A stretch of 44,824 bases of DNA. Origin: JBKQHQ01 sp052148715 (GTDB taxonomy: Bacteria; Pseudomonadota; Alphaproteobacteria; Rhizobiales; Xanthobacteraceae). The position numbers and the translations under genes are program-made. The notes beneath the pieces were generated by a model. That model worked only from the letters and a program-made list of their open reading frames with translations. It was not told the DNA's origin and did no database searches. This document shows positions 17,722-24,406 of this stretch, in pieces (position 1 is the stretch's first letter; each line of letters opens with the position of its first letter). The stretch spans positions 1-44,824 of the forward strand of contig JBKQHQ010000125.1 in the NCBI GenBank assembly GCA_052148715.1, read 5' to 3'.

Positions 17722-19014
17722 TCACGCGGCGGGCCGCAGACGCACCTGCCCAACGGCGGTGTCTATAGCCGACCTGAGACGCATTAGGCCCTCTTCGAGC
17801 AGATCATGTTCGATGGTAAGCGGCGGCAACAGCTTGATCACTTCCGAGTGCGGACCCGATGTTTCTATTATGAGGTTCCGTCGGAACGCCTCCGCGGCGA
17901 CAAGACGTGCCGCTTCATGGTCGGCAAACGCAAGGCCCGAGATCATTCCTCGTCCCTTCGCATGAACGCGGCACGCTCCCAAGTCCATTACCACGGCCTC
18001 GATCCATGACTGAACCGTGGCAATCGACGTCCCTAGCGACGCCTGAAATTCGCTCTCGCGCCAGAGCTGGAGCGCCGAGGTCCCGGCGACGAATGCGAGA
18101 TTGTTGCCGCGGAAAGTCCCGTTGTGCTCGCCTGGACCCCATTGGTCATACTCGGGTTTGATGAGGACAACGGCGAGCGGGAGCCCGATGCCGCCGATGG
18201 ACTTCGCCAAGCAAACGATGTCCGGGCTGATACCGGATTTCTCAAAGCTGAAAAAATCTCCGGTGCGACCACAACCGGCCTGAATGTCGTCCACGATCAA
18301 GACGGAGCCTAACCGCCTGGACAACCGGGCCAAATGCTGTAGCCACGCTGCGCTCGCCGAATTGAGGCCCCCTTCGCCCTGAATAGTCTCCACGATGAAT
18401 GCTGCGGGTGCTTCCAATCCACCCGATGGGTCTTCGACCATCGCTTCAAAGCGATCCAATTCCACGATCCCCGCGCCGACATACCCGTCATACGGCAGGC
18501 GCACGACGTCGCCCAACTGCACTCCTGCGGAACGCTGATGTCGCCCCCGCGCCGTGACCGATAAGGCACCCAGGGACATGCCGTGGAATGCGTTGGTGAA
18601 AGCCACGATCGATCGCCTGCCGGTCACCTTGCGTGCCAGTTTTAGCGCGGCTTCGACAGCATTCGTGCCGCTAGGCCCGGTAAATTGAACGCGGTAATCC
18701 AATCCTCTCGGTTCCAGAATGATCTCGCGCAGGGCGCACAAGAAATCCCGCTTCGCGACCGTGTGCAGATCCAGCGCGTTCAGCACACCGTCGCTGGCCA
18801 GGTAATCGATTAATCCCGCTTTGATGCGAGGATGATTATGCCCGTAATTGAGCGAGCCGCACGCGGAAAGAAAATCTATATATTCAACGCCGTCTTCGTC
18901 CCACATGCGGGCATTCAGAGCCCGAGCAAACACCGCAGGCATTTGCCGACAATAGTAACGCACCTTCGACTCACGCTCATCGAATTCAGAAGTCGCCAAT
19001 CTGGTGTAGTTCAT
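17722..19014 (-). CDS. EctB-like class III aminotransferase linked to luxI
   Basis: This is a PLP-dependent fold-type I aminotransferase of 430 residues. Segments such as FDERESKVRYYCR, GSLNYGHNHPRIK, VQFTGPSGTNAVEAALKLARKV, the PLP-binding Asp at VDDIQAGCGRTG (D242), the Schiff-base lysine K271 in LAKSIGG, and GEHNGTFRGNNLAFV closely follow diaminobutyrate--2-oxoglutarate transaminase (EctB). EctB forms 2,4-diaminobutyrate from aspartate semialdehyde. No ectA or ectC is nearby, so an ectoine pathway is not indicated. Its ATG follows the TGA of the 81-residue gene after a single base, and that gene overlaps the luxI stop, so the three are almost certainly translated together. The true substrate is unknown. 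A role in making or modifying a signal, or in a signal-controlled metabolite, is inference. Confidence 0.85.
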   Translation of the reverse strand: MNYTRLATSEFDERESKVRYYCRQMPAVFARALNARMWDEDGVEYIDFLSACGSLNYGHNHPRIKAGLIDYLASDGVLNALDLHTVAKRDFLCALREIILEPRGLDYRVQFTGPSGTNAVEAALKLARKVTGRRSIVAFTNAFHGMSLGALSVTARGRHQRSAGVQLGDVVRLPYDGYVGAGIVELDRFEAMVEDPSGGLEAPAAFIVETIQGEGGLNSASAAWLQHLARLSRRLGSVLIVDDIQAGCGRTGDFFSFEKSGISPDIVCLAKSIGGIGLPLAVVLIKPEYDQWGPGEHNGTFRGNNLAFVAGTSALQLWRESEFQASLGTSIATVQSWIEAVVMDLGACRVHAKGRGMISGLAFADHEAARLVAAEAFRRNLIIETSGPHSEVIKLLPPLTIEHDLLEEGLMRLRSAIDTAVGQVRLRPAA

Positions 19015-19015
19015 T

Positions 19016-19261
19016 TCAAATCCCCCGCGGTATTCGATTGGTCCGGGCTGCCCTCTTCTTCAGCGACCCCGCTTTTTTCAGCTTCATGCTTCCGGTGGCC
19101 AATAAGCTAGCCCGCACACCGGCCAACTTGAGGGCTATGTTCTGCAGGCCGGCGTCGGTAGCGACGCGCATCAAAAAGGCAATAGCGTCCGCCATGTGCT
19201 GGGCAGTGGTCTCGACGGACGCGTTCGGCGCCGTTCGTCGCGACAGCGAAGAGTTGCGCAT
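19016..19261 (-). CDS. Small basic protein translationally coupled to luxI
   Basis: This 81-residue protein has no recognised domain. It begins with a polar, serine-rich stretch. A predicted helix (ADAIAFLMRVATDAGLQNIALKLAGVRASLL) and a Lys/Arg-rich tail follow. Its ATG shares one base with the luxI stop (TGATG at 19259-19263), and its TGA is one base before the aminotransferase ATG. Such tight packing argues that it is a real gene and that it acts with the synthase or the aminotransferase. Calling it a regulator or chaperone of LuxI would be guesswork. Confidence 0.65.
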   Translation of the reverse strand: MRNSSLSRRTAPNASVETTAQHMADAIAFLMRVATDAGLQNIALKLAGVRASLLATGSMKLKKAGSLKKRAARTNRIPRGI

Positions 19262-19881
19262 CAGGCGGCGATCCGGCGGTCGAGCGGCTCGAACGAGAGC
19301 ACCCGATCGGGCAACCCGAGCTTGGCGCAGTACGACCAGGGCCTCATGTTCTCAGTAGGAATCCAGAAGGCGGCCTCTTGCTCGCCCTCGATCTCCATCG
19401 TGTCGCCCAACCATTCGACTCCGGCGCCCAAATAGTGATCGAGCAAATGCTTACGGGTGACCCCGACGGTTGCGCGTATGTCATTCTGCAGACCAAACTC
19501 CTCGACGGCACAGAGGAGCGCCGGCATGATCGTTTGGCGAATCCGCGACGGATACGTCCGATCGACGCATACTCGCGTCGCTTCCCATACCCAGGGGCTC
19601 TTTGGCAGATCACGCCTTTGGCAAAGGTAAGGCCAATTTTTCTCCAACATGTACGGGACGGTCGTTGGCGAGAGACGCAGCAGGCCCCGCACGATCAAAT
19701 TCGGATCTCGCCAGACAAGATAGACTGCGGCCGGCGTGTCGAACTCGTCGTACTCCATGCCGTCATAGTGGGTGTGCGGGAGCGCCCGGTGCTGAACAAA
19801 CACCTGGTACCTGAGCCGCGCCTGCGAGGCCAAGGCATCGCCGAAATGATGCGCCGTCTTTAGAGAAAATGCTTCGATCAT
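19261..19881 (-). CDS. LuxI-family acyl-homoserine lactone synthase
   Basis: LuxI enzymes join S-adenosylmethionine with an acyl-ACP or acyl-CoA to make an acyl-homoserine lactone. The 206-residue protein keeps R24, F28, D45, D48, R69, E100 and R103, matching the conserved core of the family in place and spacing. The usual Trp near 34 is Leu34, and the usual Phe near 84 is Trp83, which may reflect an unusual acyl donor. GGAGG lies five bases before the ATG at 19881, which decides that start. A lux-box-like repeat sits 57 bases upstream. The gene is followed without a gap by the 81-residue gene and the aminotransferase, and preceded by luxR. The exact signal cannot be predicted. Confidence 0.92.
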   Translation of the reverse strand: MIEAFSLKTAHHFGDALASQARLRYQVFVQHRALPHTHYDGMEYDEFDTPAAVYLVWRDPNLIVRGLLRLSPTTVPYMLEKNWPYLCQRRDLPKSPWVWEATRVCVDRTYPSRIRQTIMPALLCAVEEFGLQNDIRATVGVTRKHLLDHYLGAGVEWLGDTMEIEGEQEAAFWIPTENMRPWSYCAKLGLPDRVLSFEPLDRRIAA

Positions 19882-19938
19882 GCCCGCCTCCAAGGACTTA
19901 CGCCCAGGGAGATCAACACATTGCGAAGCAGATTTGGA

Positions 19939-19954
19939 CTAGGCTCCTACCTAG
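19939..19954. promoter_or_regulatory. Lux-box-like inverted repeat upstream of luxI
   Basis: CTAGGCTCCTACCTAG is an inverted repeat with 5-base arms CTAGG/CCTAG and a 6-base spacer. It lies between luxR and luxI, 57 bases before the luxI ATG. The same arms and spacer recur at 22178-22193. A LuxR-type dimer is the likely ligand. The spacing to the start would allow class II activation. Confidence 0.65.
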
Positions 19955-19964
19955 GGGAGAATCG

Positions 19965-20693
19965 CTAGAGGTCGATAATTCCCTTTTGTATTGCAATGAC
20001 AACCGCCGTCATCTGATTGGTTGCACCAAGCTTATTCATAATATTCGCGAGGTGAAATTCCACGGTCTTGTGAGAAATCGAAAGGATCTCGCCAATATCC
20101 CGCCGCGTCTTCCCATCCTTGCACCACCGTAAGATCTCGAGTTCGCGCGGAGTCAAGGAAACCGCTTCGGACTGCAGAAAAATCTCCTCCTTCGACAGCT
20201 CCAAATAGCGAGTCCACGTTTGCGCGCTAATCGCTTGGAGCAGACTCGAACACGCTGGATCAGGCTGCTCGGCTGCACGCCTGCTTATGCTAATGACATC
20301 CAAACGGCTGACATCCAAACGGCGCCGAGGGCGGTGAAACGGAAAAATAATGCCTGAGTGGACACATAGGTCTTTGCACTCATCCATGAAGCGAAGCTGC
20401 TCTCGTGACAGTTTGGTCTGTTCGACGACATCGCTCCATAAGAACGCCCGCGACGCTTGCAGCGAACACGCCAGGACCGGGTCGATGCGGTCCCACTGTC
20501 GGTCGACATAGGCATCGACATAGCCCTCCGGGAACTCAAACCAAGCAATGTGGCCGAGTTTCTTTCCGCGAACGGAGGTCAATATGGAGTTCTCATAGCC
20601 TTCCGCGCGAACCACGTCCGAAAATTGCTGCGCGAGCTCGGAGACCGTTTCGGTGCGCCGGGTCCTTTCGACGTAATCCTCAAATCGCAACAC
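19965..20693 (-). CDS. LuxR-family quorum-sensing transcription regulator
   Basis: This 242-residue regulator has an N-terminal autoinducer-binding domain (about 15-160) and a C-terminal LuxR helix-turn-helix (about 178-240, SLTPRELEILRW ... SHKTVEFHLANIMNKL). Invariant ligand-pocket residues are visible as Y62, D71, P72, W86 and G114. The position of the usual Trp57 is Tyr58, a change that can alter ligand fit. I start at the GTG at 20693 because a strong GGGGAGG lies exactly six bases upstream. An ATG at 20765 would add a 24-residue peptide without similarity to family members. It is 83 bases upstream of luxI and follows the lactonase-like gene by 81 bases, all in one direction. Confidence 0.92.
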   Translation of the reverse strand: MLRFEDYVERTRRTETVSELAQQFSDVVRAEGYENSILTSVRGKKLGHIAWFEFPEGYVDAYVDRQWDRIDPVLACSLQASRAFLWSDVVEQTKLSREQLRFMDECKDLCVHSGIIFPFHRPRRRLDVSRLDVISISRRAAEQPDPACSSLLQAISAQTWTRYLELSKEEIFLQSEAVSLTPRELEILRWCKDGKTRRDIGEILSISHKTVEFHLANIMNKLGATNQMTAVVIAIQKGIIDL

Positions 20694-20774
20694 TGCCCAC
20701 CTCCCCTGGCAGTCGGCTACGAAACAGCAGGTGGAAATAGTGCGTGTCGGAGGAGGTCTTTGCAATGAAAAATT

Positions 20775-21701
20775 TTAGACAGCCACTGCCACGGCGGTGT
20801 GCGTTTCGGCGAAACCGAGGAACCTGGACATTATTCTGTTGAAGGCAGCAGGGACTTGCCAATGCGGGGCGTGTCCAGCGCCTGACACCACATAGATTCG
20901 GCTATTCCACAAAGAGCGATAGTTGATCGACCGCAGGTAATCGAGACGAACAAATGGCTCATTTTCTCCGTGAATGACACAGAGCGGTTTGCTGATGCCC
21001 TCAACCGAAAGGCGTTGGTCTGTTCCCATACCCTTCTCGACGCTGGCAAACAGACAGCGTCGTGCTTGACCATGGGTACGCACTAAGCTTCTGAGCAGAT
21101 GCGGGGACAGATGTTCGCGCCCACCCATCATCGCGGCTCCATAGGCAAGGGCGTCGGCCTCGGCAAAATTCTCCTTTCCGGCGAGCCGCATGTCGTCGGT
21201 GCCATAGAAAGCCTGCTGCAACGACTCAGCGGATGGTCGGGCGGGGGGCGTTCCGACGATCAAGAGCGAGCAAATTCTTGGATCGGTGGCGAGCAGCTCA
21301 AGTCCAACGTGGCCGCCCAATGACCAGCCTACTACGTCAACAGCGCCGTCGACGTGGAGCGCGTCGAGCAGTCGACGGACGATATCAGCGTAGCCCGGCA
21401 GGCTGTACGTGAGTTCCGGAGTGCGAGCATCTCCGGACTCGCCGTGGCCCGGCAGGTCCGGGGCGATAACGGCGCGTCCATGACGCCGCACGAAGTCGAG
21501 CTGGTTTACCCACACGTCCTTCGTCGATGAGTTGCCATGTAGAAAAACGACCGGGCGCCGCGGACCGGGCTCAACGATGGCGGCGATCGAGATGCCGGCG
21601 ACCGCAAGCCTCCGCATTTGGGGAGCTGGGCGCGCAGTCGATGTTCCCGCCTCGCGCGGATCATCGTGCGGAGAAATCTCGACGTTCTCAAGAACGAGCA
21701 C
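20775..21701 (-). CDS. AidH-like alpha/beta hydrolase, probable acyl-homoserine lactonase
   Basis: This 308-residue alpha/beta hydrolase has the oxyanion segment FLHGNSS, APDLPGHGESGD, the nucleophile elbow GWSLGGH (S127), VGTPPA, a cap region containing DDMRLAGKENFAEAD, HGENEPFVRLDYL, and the catalytic His277 in GAGHAPHW. From memory of the AHL lactonase AidH (Ochrobactrum), these segments follow it one after the other. They include a Glu (here E248) just beyond the canonical Asp slot, which is Asn247 here; AidH is reported to use a Ser-His-Glu triad. AidH opens the homoserine lactone ring and so destroys the signal. The gene lies in one direction with luxR and luxI, 11 bases after the 134-residue gene whose upstream region carries a lux-box-like repeat. 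A first 30-residue extension lacks similarity; other esterase activities remain possible. Confidence 0.8.
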   Translation of the reverse strand: MLVLENVEISPHDDPREAGTSTARPAPQMRRLAVAGISIAAIVEPGPRRPVVFLHGNSSTKDVWVNQLDFVRRHGRAVIAPDLPGHGESGDARTPELTYSLPGYADIVRRLLDALHVDGAVDVVGWSLGGHVGLELLATDPRICSLLIVGTPPARPSAESLQQAFYGTDDMRLAGKENFAEADALAYGAAMMGGREHLSPHLLRSLVRTHGQARRCLFASVEKGMGTDQRLSVEGISKPLCVIHGENEPFVRLDYLRSINYRSLWNSRIYVVSGAGHAPHWQVPAAFNRIMSRFLGFAETHTAVAVAV

Positions 21702-21712
21702 GGTAGGCTCCG

Positions 21713-22117
21713 CTAATTGTAGGTCAGACTCGAAGGCAACGGCGAAAATTCATTCTGAGCCGGCCGGAAAGCGATCATGAGCTTGATGCATTCGGTGAGA
21801 AGCTGCGCCGAAACCACGTCATTTAGCGGGTCGAGCATCTCGGCCCGCGCATAGGCCAAGACCCGCAGCAGGGTCGGATACGGGATGAACTCCGCCGTCG
21901 GCATGGATTGGCTCGGATTGGGAGACGACATTCCATGGCTCGCCAGCAAGCCCTTGATGCACCTCTCCAGAAGGGCGGCACACATGTCGTCCGCGCGACA
22001 GGCGTCGGCCGATGCTTGTGCGAGCGTCAACAATTTTACCAATCCCAGGACTTCATCTCGTCGACCGGGTGCAATGATCGGTTGTCCGGTACTCTTTTCG
22101 GTGGAACCGTTGGCCAT
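21713..22117 (-). CDS. Uncharacterised 134-residue protein heading the quorum-sensing gene row
   Basis: I recognise no family. The protein appears mostly helical, with two leucine- and alanine-rich segments (about 23-58, with three cysteines in ADACRADDMCAALLERC, and about 78-118) joined by a Ser/Pro-rich linker. There is no signal peptide or membrane segment. GAGGGG is three bases before the ATG at 22117. The lactonase-like gene starts 11 bases after its stop, so the two are very likely co-transcribed. A lux-box-like repeat lies 60 bases upstream, which makes it a probable direct LuxR target. Confidence 0.65.
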   Translation of the reverse strand: MANGSTEKSTGQPIIAPGRRDEVLGLVKLLTLAQASADACRADDMCAALLERCIKGLLASHGMSSPNPSQSMPTAEFIPYPTLLRVLAYARAEMLDPLNDVVSAQLLTECIKLMIAFRPAQNEFSPLPSSLTYN

Positions 22118-22177
22118 GAACCCCTCGCCAGCCTGCGGAATTCAGGCAATTGACCGTGTGAAAAACGTTGCGGGCAA

Positions 22178-22193
22178 CTAGGCGTCCGCCTAG
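22178..22193. promoter_or_regulatory. Lux-box-like inverted repeat upstream of the lactonase gene pair
   Basis: CTAGGCGTCCGCCTAG has 7-base perfect arms (CTAGGCG/CGCCTAG) around two bases. Its outer arms and spacing equal those of the repeat at 19939-19954. It lies 60 bases before the ATG at 22117, against 57 for luxI. The shared form and position point to the same regulator. Confidence 0.65.
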
Positions 22194-22568
22194 GCTGATT
22201 GATTGAGATCGATTGTGATGCCGACTGGCGTCGCCGAGGGTTCGGATAGGCATTACAATTAACAGTAGCAATCATGAAAACTTCTCAATTAGCTAGAAAT
22301 TACTCTGTTTCTCGATCCGCCACGCAACGGGTGGATCTTCGAGAGGGGCATTTTACCGAGGATTGTAGGCGCGACGTATTGTCCCGGGGCCCGCAAGGAA
22401 AAGATATTTGCGAAGGCACTGATATTCTTCATATTTCATCTTGGCCGCTAAAATCCTAATTATCGGCGCACTTTAACCGTGTCCACCGATTCACTACAAT
22501 TGTGAATCGCAATCGTCATCCTGCTCTGATACACAATCATCGCTCTCACCACCACCGCTTTAGTCGCT
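22194..22568. other. AT-rich intergenic region before the XRE regulator
   Basis: This stretch separates the quorum-sensing row from the XRE gene and carries the promoters of both. It is much richer in A+T than its surroundings: bases 22261-22320 hold 22 G+C of 60. A frame of 61 codons at 22274-22459 has no ribosome site and no similarity I can see. The clear element is the palindrome at 22487-22509. Confidence 0.5.
22487..22509. promoter_or_regulatory. Palindromic operator candidate upstream of the XRE gene
   Basis: Perfect 8-base arms CGATTCAC and GTGAATCG are separated by seven bases. The element ends 59 bases before the ATG at 22569. Its position fits autoregulation by the XRE protein encoded next to it. 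Confidence 0.5.
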
Positions 22569-22976
22569 ATGATGAACCAAAGAAAACCAGACTCGCTAGA
22601 TATTGCCGTCGGTCAGCGTATCAGAGTTGAGCGCTTGGCCCGTCGCATGTCACAGACTGAACTTGCTGAGAAAATCGGTGTCAGCTTTCAACAGGTGCAA
22701 AAATACGAGAAAGGCCTCAACCGCGTTGGCGCCGGCCGGCTGACTCGCATCGCCGAGGTACTAGGCATTCCAGTGCGATCGTTCTTCGAGACGAGCGCCT
22801 CAGCGACCCTGAAGGACGAAGACAGCAAGACATCGCCGCTCGACATGTTGGCTGAACCTGGTGCCGTCCGTGTGCTGCGGGCCTTCACGCAACTTCCCGA
22901 GGGGCCCCTGCGTCGGTCGGTTCTCGATCTGTTGGAAAAAATGGCCGACTCGGGTGGCCCTCCCGCATCCAGCTGA
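22569..22976 (+). CDS. XRE-family transcriptional regulator
   Basis: The 135-residue protein has an N-terminal Cro/CI helix-turn-helix (about residues 12-70; RIRVERLARRMSQTELAEKIGVSFQQVQKYEKG, split here by its turn). The pattern FQQVQKYEKG-x-NRVGAGRL is that of a regulator group very common in bradyrhizobia and relatives. The remaining half is a short helical tail (about 95-130) that probably mediates dimerisation. Two consecutive ATG codons (22569, 22572) are possible starts, and no strong ribosome site is visible. It is divergent from the 134-residue gene and convergent with the trypsin-fold gene, 49 bases away. A control role over the quorum-sensing row is only inference from position. 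Confidence 0.85.
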   Translation: MMNQRKPDSLDIAVGQRIRVERLARRMSQTELAEKIGVSFQQVQKYEKGLNRVGAGRLTRIAEVLGIPVRSFFETSASATLKDEDSKTSPLDMLAEPGAVRVLRAFTQLPEGPLRRSVLDLLEKMADSGGPPASS

Positions 22977-23025
22977 TCAACGTGAGATCACACCGCGGCG
23001 TTGCCGCCCGCGGCAACCGTGCGGC

Positions 23026-24003
23026 CTAATGCAGACTTGGTGCCTTGAAGAACCGATTGCGGTCGCCCGAGGCAATGCTCACTTCAAAGGTGAGGCCATC
23101 ACGATAGATGGAGAGCGGCACCTCAACGCCGGCGTCGCCGAGCGACCAGATCCGGCGAAACAAGCCGGCGCGATCCCCGACTTCCTCGCCCGCCACGGCC
23201 AATACGATATCTCCCGTATGAAGATCAGCACGTTGCGCCGGGCCACGTGAGGCGAGCCCGACGACGACGACCTTATCTTCGACCTCGGTGGCGTAAAGCC
23301 CAAGCCAGGGCCGGGGGGGCCGATTGGGGCGCCCGTGGGTCAGAAGATCGTCGAGGATCGGGGTCAATAGGTCGATCGGCACAACCATGTTGAGATCCTC
23401 GCTCCGCCCACTCTCGCGGTCCTGCTGGAGCTGAAGCGATCCGATACCCAAAAGCTCGCCGGTCGCACCGATCAATGCCGTCCCGCCCCAATGTGGATGT
23501 GACGGGGCGGTGAAAATCGCCTCGTCAAGGACGTACTCCCAATACCCTGCAAATTCCTGCTTGGCGACAATGCGCGCCGCCACCGAATGCTGGCGCCCAC
23601 CCGCGCCGGCGACGACGACCCGCGTGTTGACTTGAGCAGCGCTGGAGCGGCCGAGTGGCAGCACCGGGAGATCGAGGCGAGCCAGTGCCTGCACGAGGCC
23701 GAAGCCTGTTTCTTGATCGTAAGCAAGCGCGTGACCAGGCACCGCACGGCCGTCGATCGTCGTCAGCCATATCGTTTCGGCTTCGGTTATGAGATAGCCG
23801 ATGGTTAGCACCAAGCCGCTCTCGCGAATGAGGACGCCGTTCCCTGCCCGCTCCGTACCAAGCGTTTCGGCAGTAAAGGCATCAGCCGGAATGACCGCTC
23901 GCAGGCCAAGCACCGACTCCAAAGCACGGTCGAGATTGTAGCCGTAGTTCTCCGGCTTGGGCTGCAACGCTGACGGCACCTTCCACTCGCTCAAGGATGG
24001 CAT
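23026..24003 (-). CDS. Trypsin-fold/PDZ protein lacking the catalytic triad (pseudo-HtrA)
   Basis: The 325-residue protein has the layout of HtrA/S1C proteases: a chymotrypsin-like domain (about 25-215) followed by a PDZ domain (about 235-320, with DLHTGDIVLAVAGEEV). All three catalytic positions are changed. VVTNxHVV of DegP corresponds to VLTIGYLI, giving Tyr70 for His. The Asp segment reads DQETGFGLVQ, with Gly100 for Asp. GNSGGAL becomes HWGGTAL, without a serine. There is no signal peptide, so it is probably cytosolic. The fold and the PDZ groove look intact, which suggests a binding or scaffold protein rather than a decayed gene. It is divergent from the antiporter gene across 403 bases. 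Confidence 0.85.
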   Translation of the reverse strand: MPSLSEWKVPSALQPKPENYGYNLDRALESVLGLRAVIPADAFTAETLGTERAGNGVLIRESGLVLTIGYLITEAETIWLTTIDGRAVPGHALAYDQETGFGLVQALARLDLPVLPLGRSSAAQVNTRVVVAGAGGRQHSVAARIVAKQEFAGYWEYVLDEAIFTAPSHPHWGGTALIGATGELLGIGSLQLQQDRESGRSEDLNMVVPIDLLTPILDDLLTHGRPNRPPRPWLGLYATEVEDKVVVVGLASRGPAQRADLHTGDIVLAVAGEEVGDRAGLFRRIWSLGDAGVEVPLSIYRDGLTFEVSIASGDRNRFFKAPSLH

Positions 24004-24406
24004 TCCCGAATTCCCTCCCCACTACTGCGGCTGCCGCTTAACCAGGACCCCCGCGCGGCGCCGTTGCCCGGCGTTGCCCGTGTCCCTGTCGCAAACGTAC
24101 GCAAGCTTGTTGTTGGTGATACGACACAAGATATTGAACCTGTTAGACTTCCAGCATCGGACCAGACCGCTCGCACACTGTCGAAACAGCCAGACTCAGA
24201 GCGCAAGCGGCAAGCAATAATCTTAGCCCAGTTCGACGCCGCGCAAGGCCGATTTTAGTCAAGACTCTGTGCGAATACCGCCCGGTGAGTCGCGTGCGCC
24301 TAGGGAGAAATCCCAATAGCCGTTAGCGGATTTTCCAGCCGGGGGACTTTACCTGCGGTCGCGCGTTGTTGCGCAGCCAACCCTGTAACCTCAGTGTGCA
24401 GTTCGC
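24004..24406. other. Divergent intergenic region, pseudo-HtrA / antiporter
   Basis: These 403 bases must contain promoters for both genes. I see no convincing operator, RNA gene or coding frame. A single CCTAGG sequence near 24299 shares the lux-box half-site but has no partner at the right distance. Confidence 0.4.

Noticed and set aside
17722..19014. Ectoine biosynthesis operon
   Set aside because: Only an EctB-like enzyme is present; no EctA, EctC or EctD candidate lies nearby.
22274..22459. 61-codon frame in the AT-rich region before the XRE gene
   Set aside because: No ribosome site, no similarity, and it lies in a control region.
24295..24310. Third lux-box-like repeat at CCTAGG near 24299
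   Set aside because: Only one half-site is present; no partner arm at the N6 spacing.
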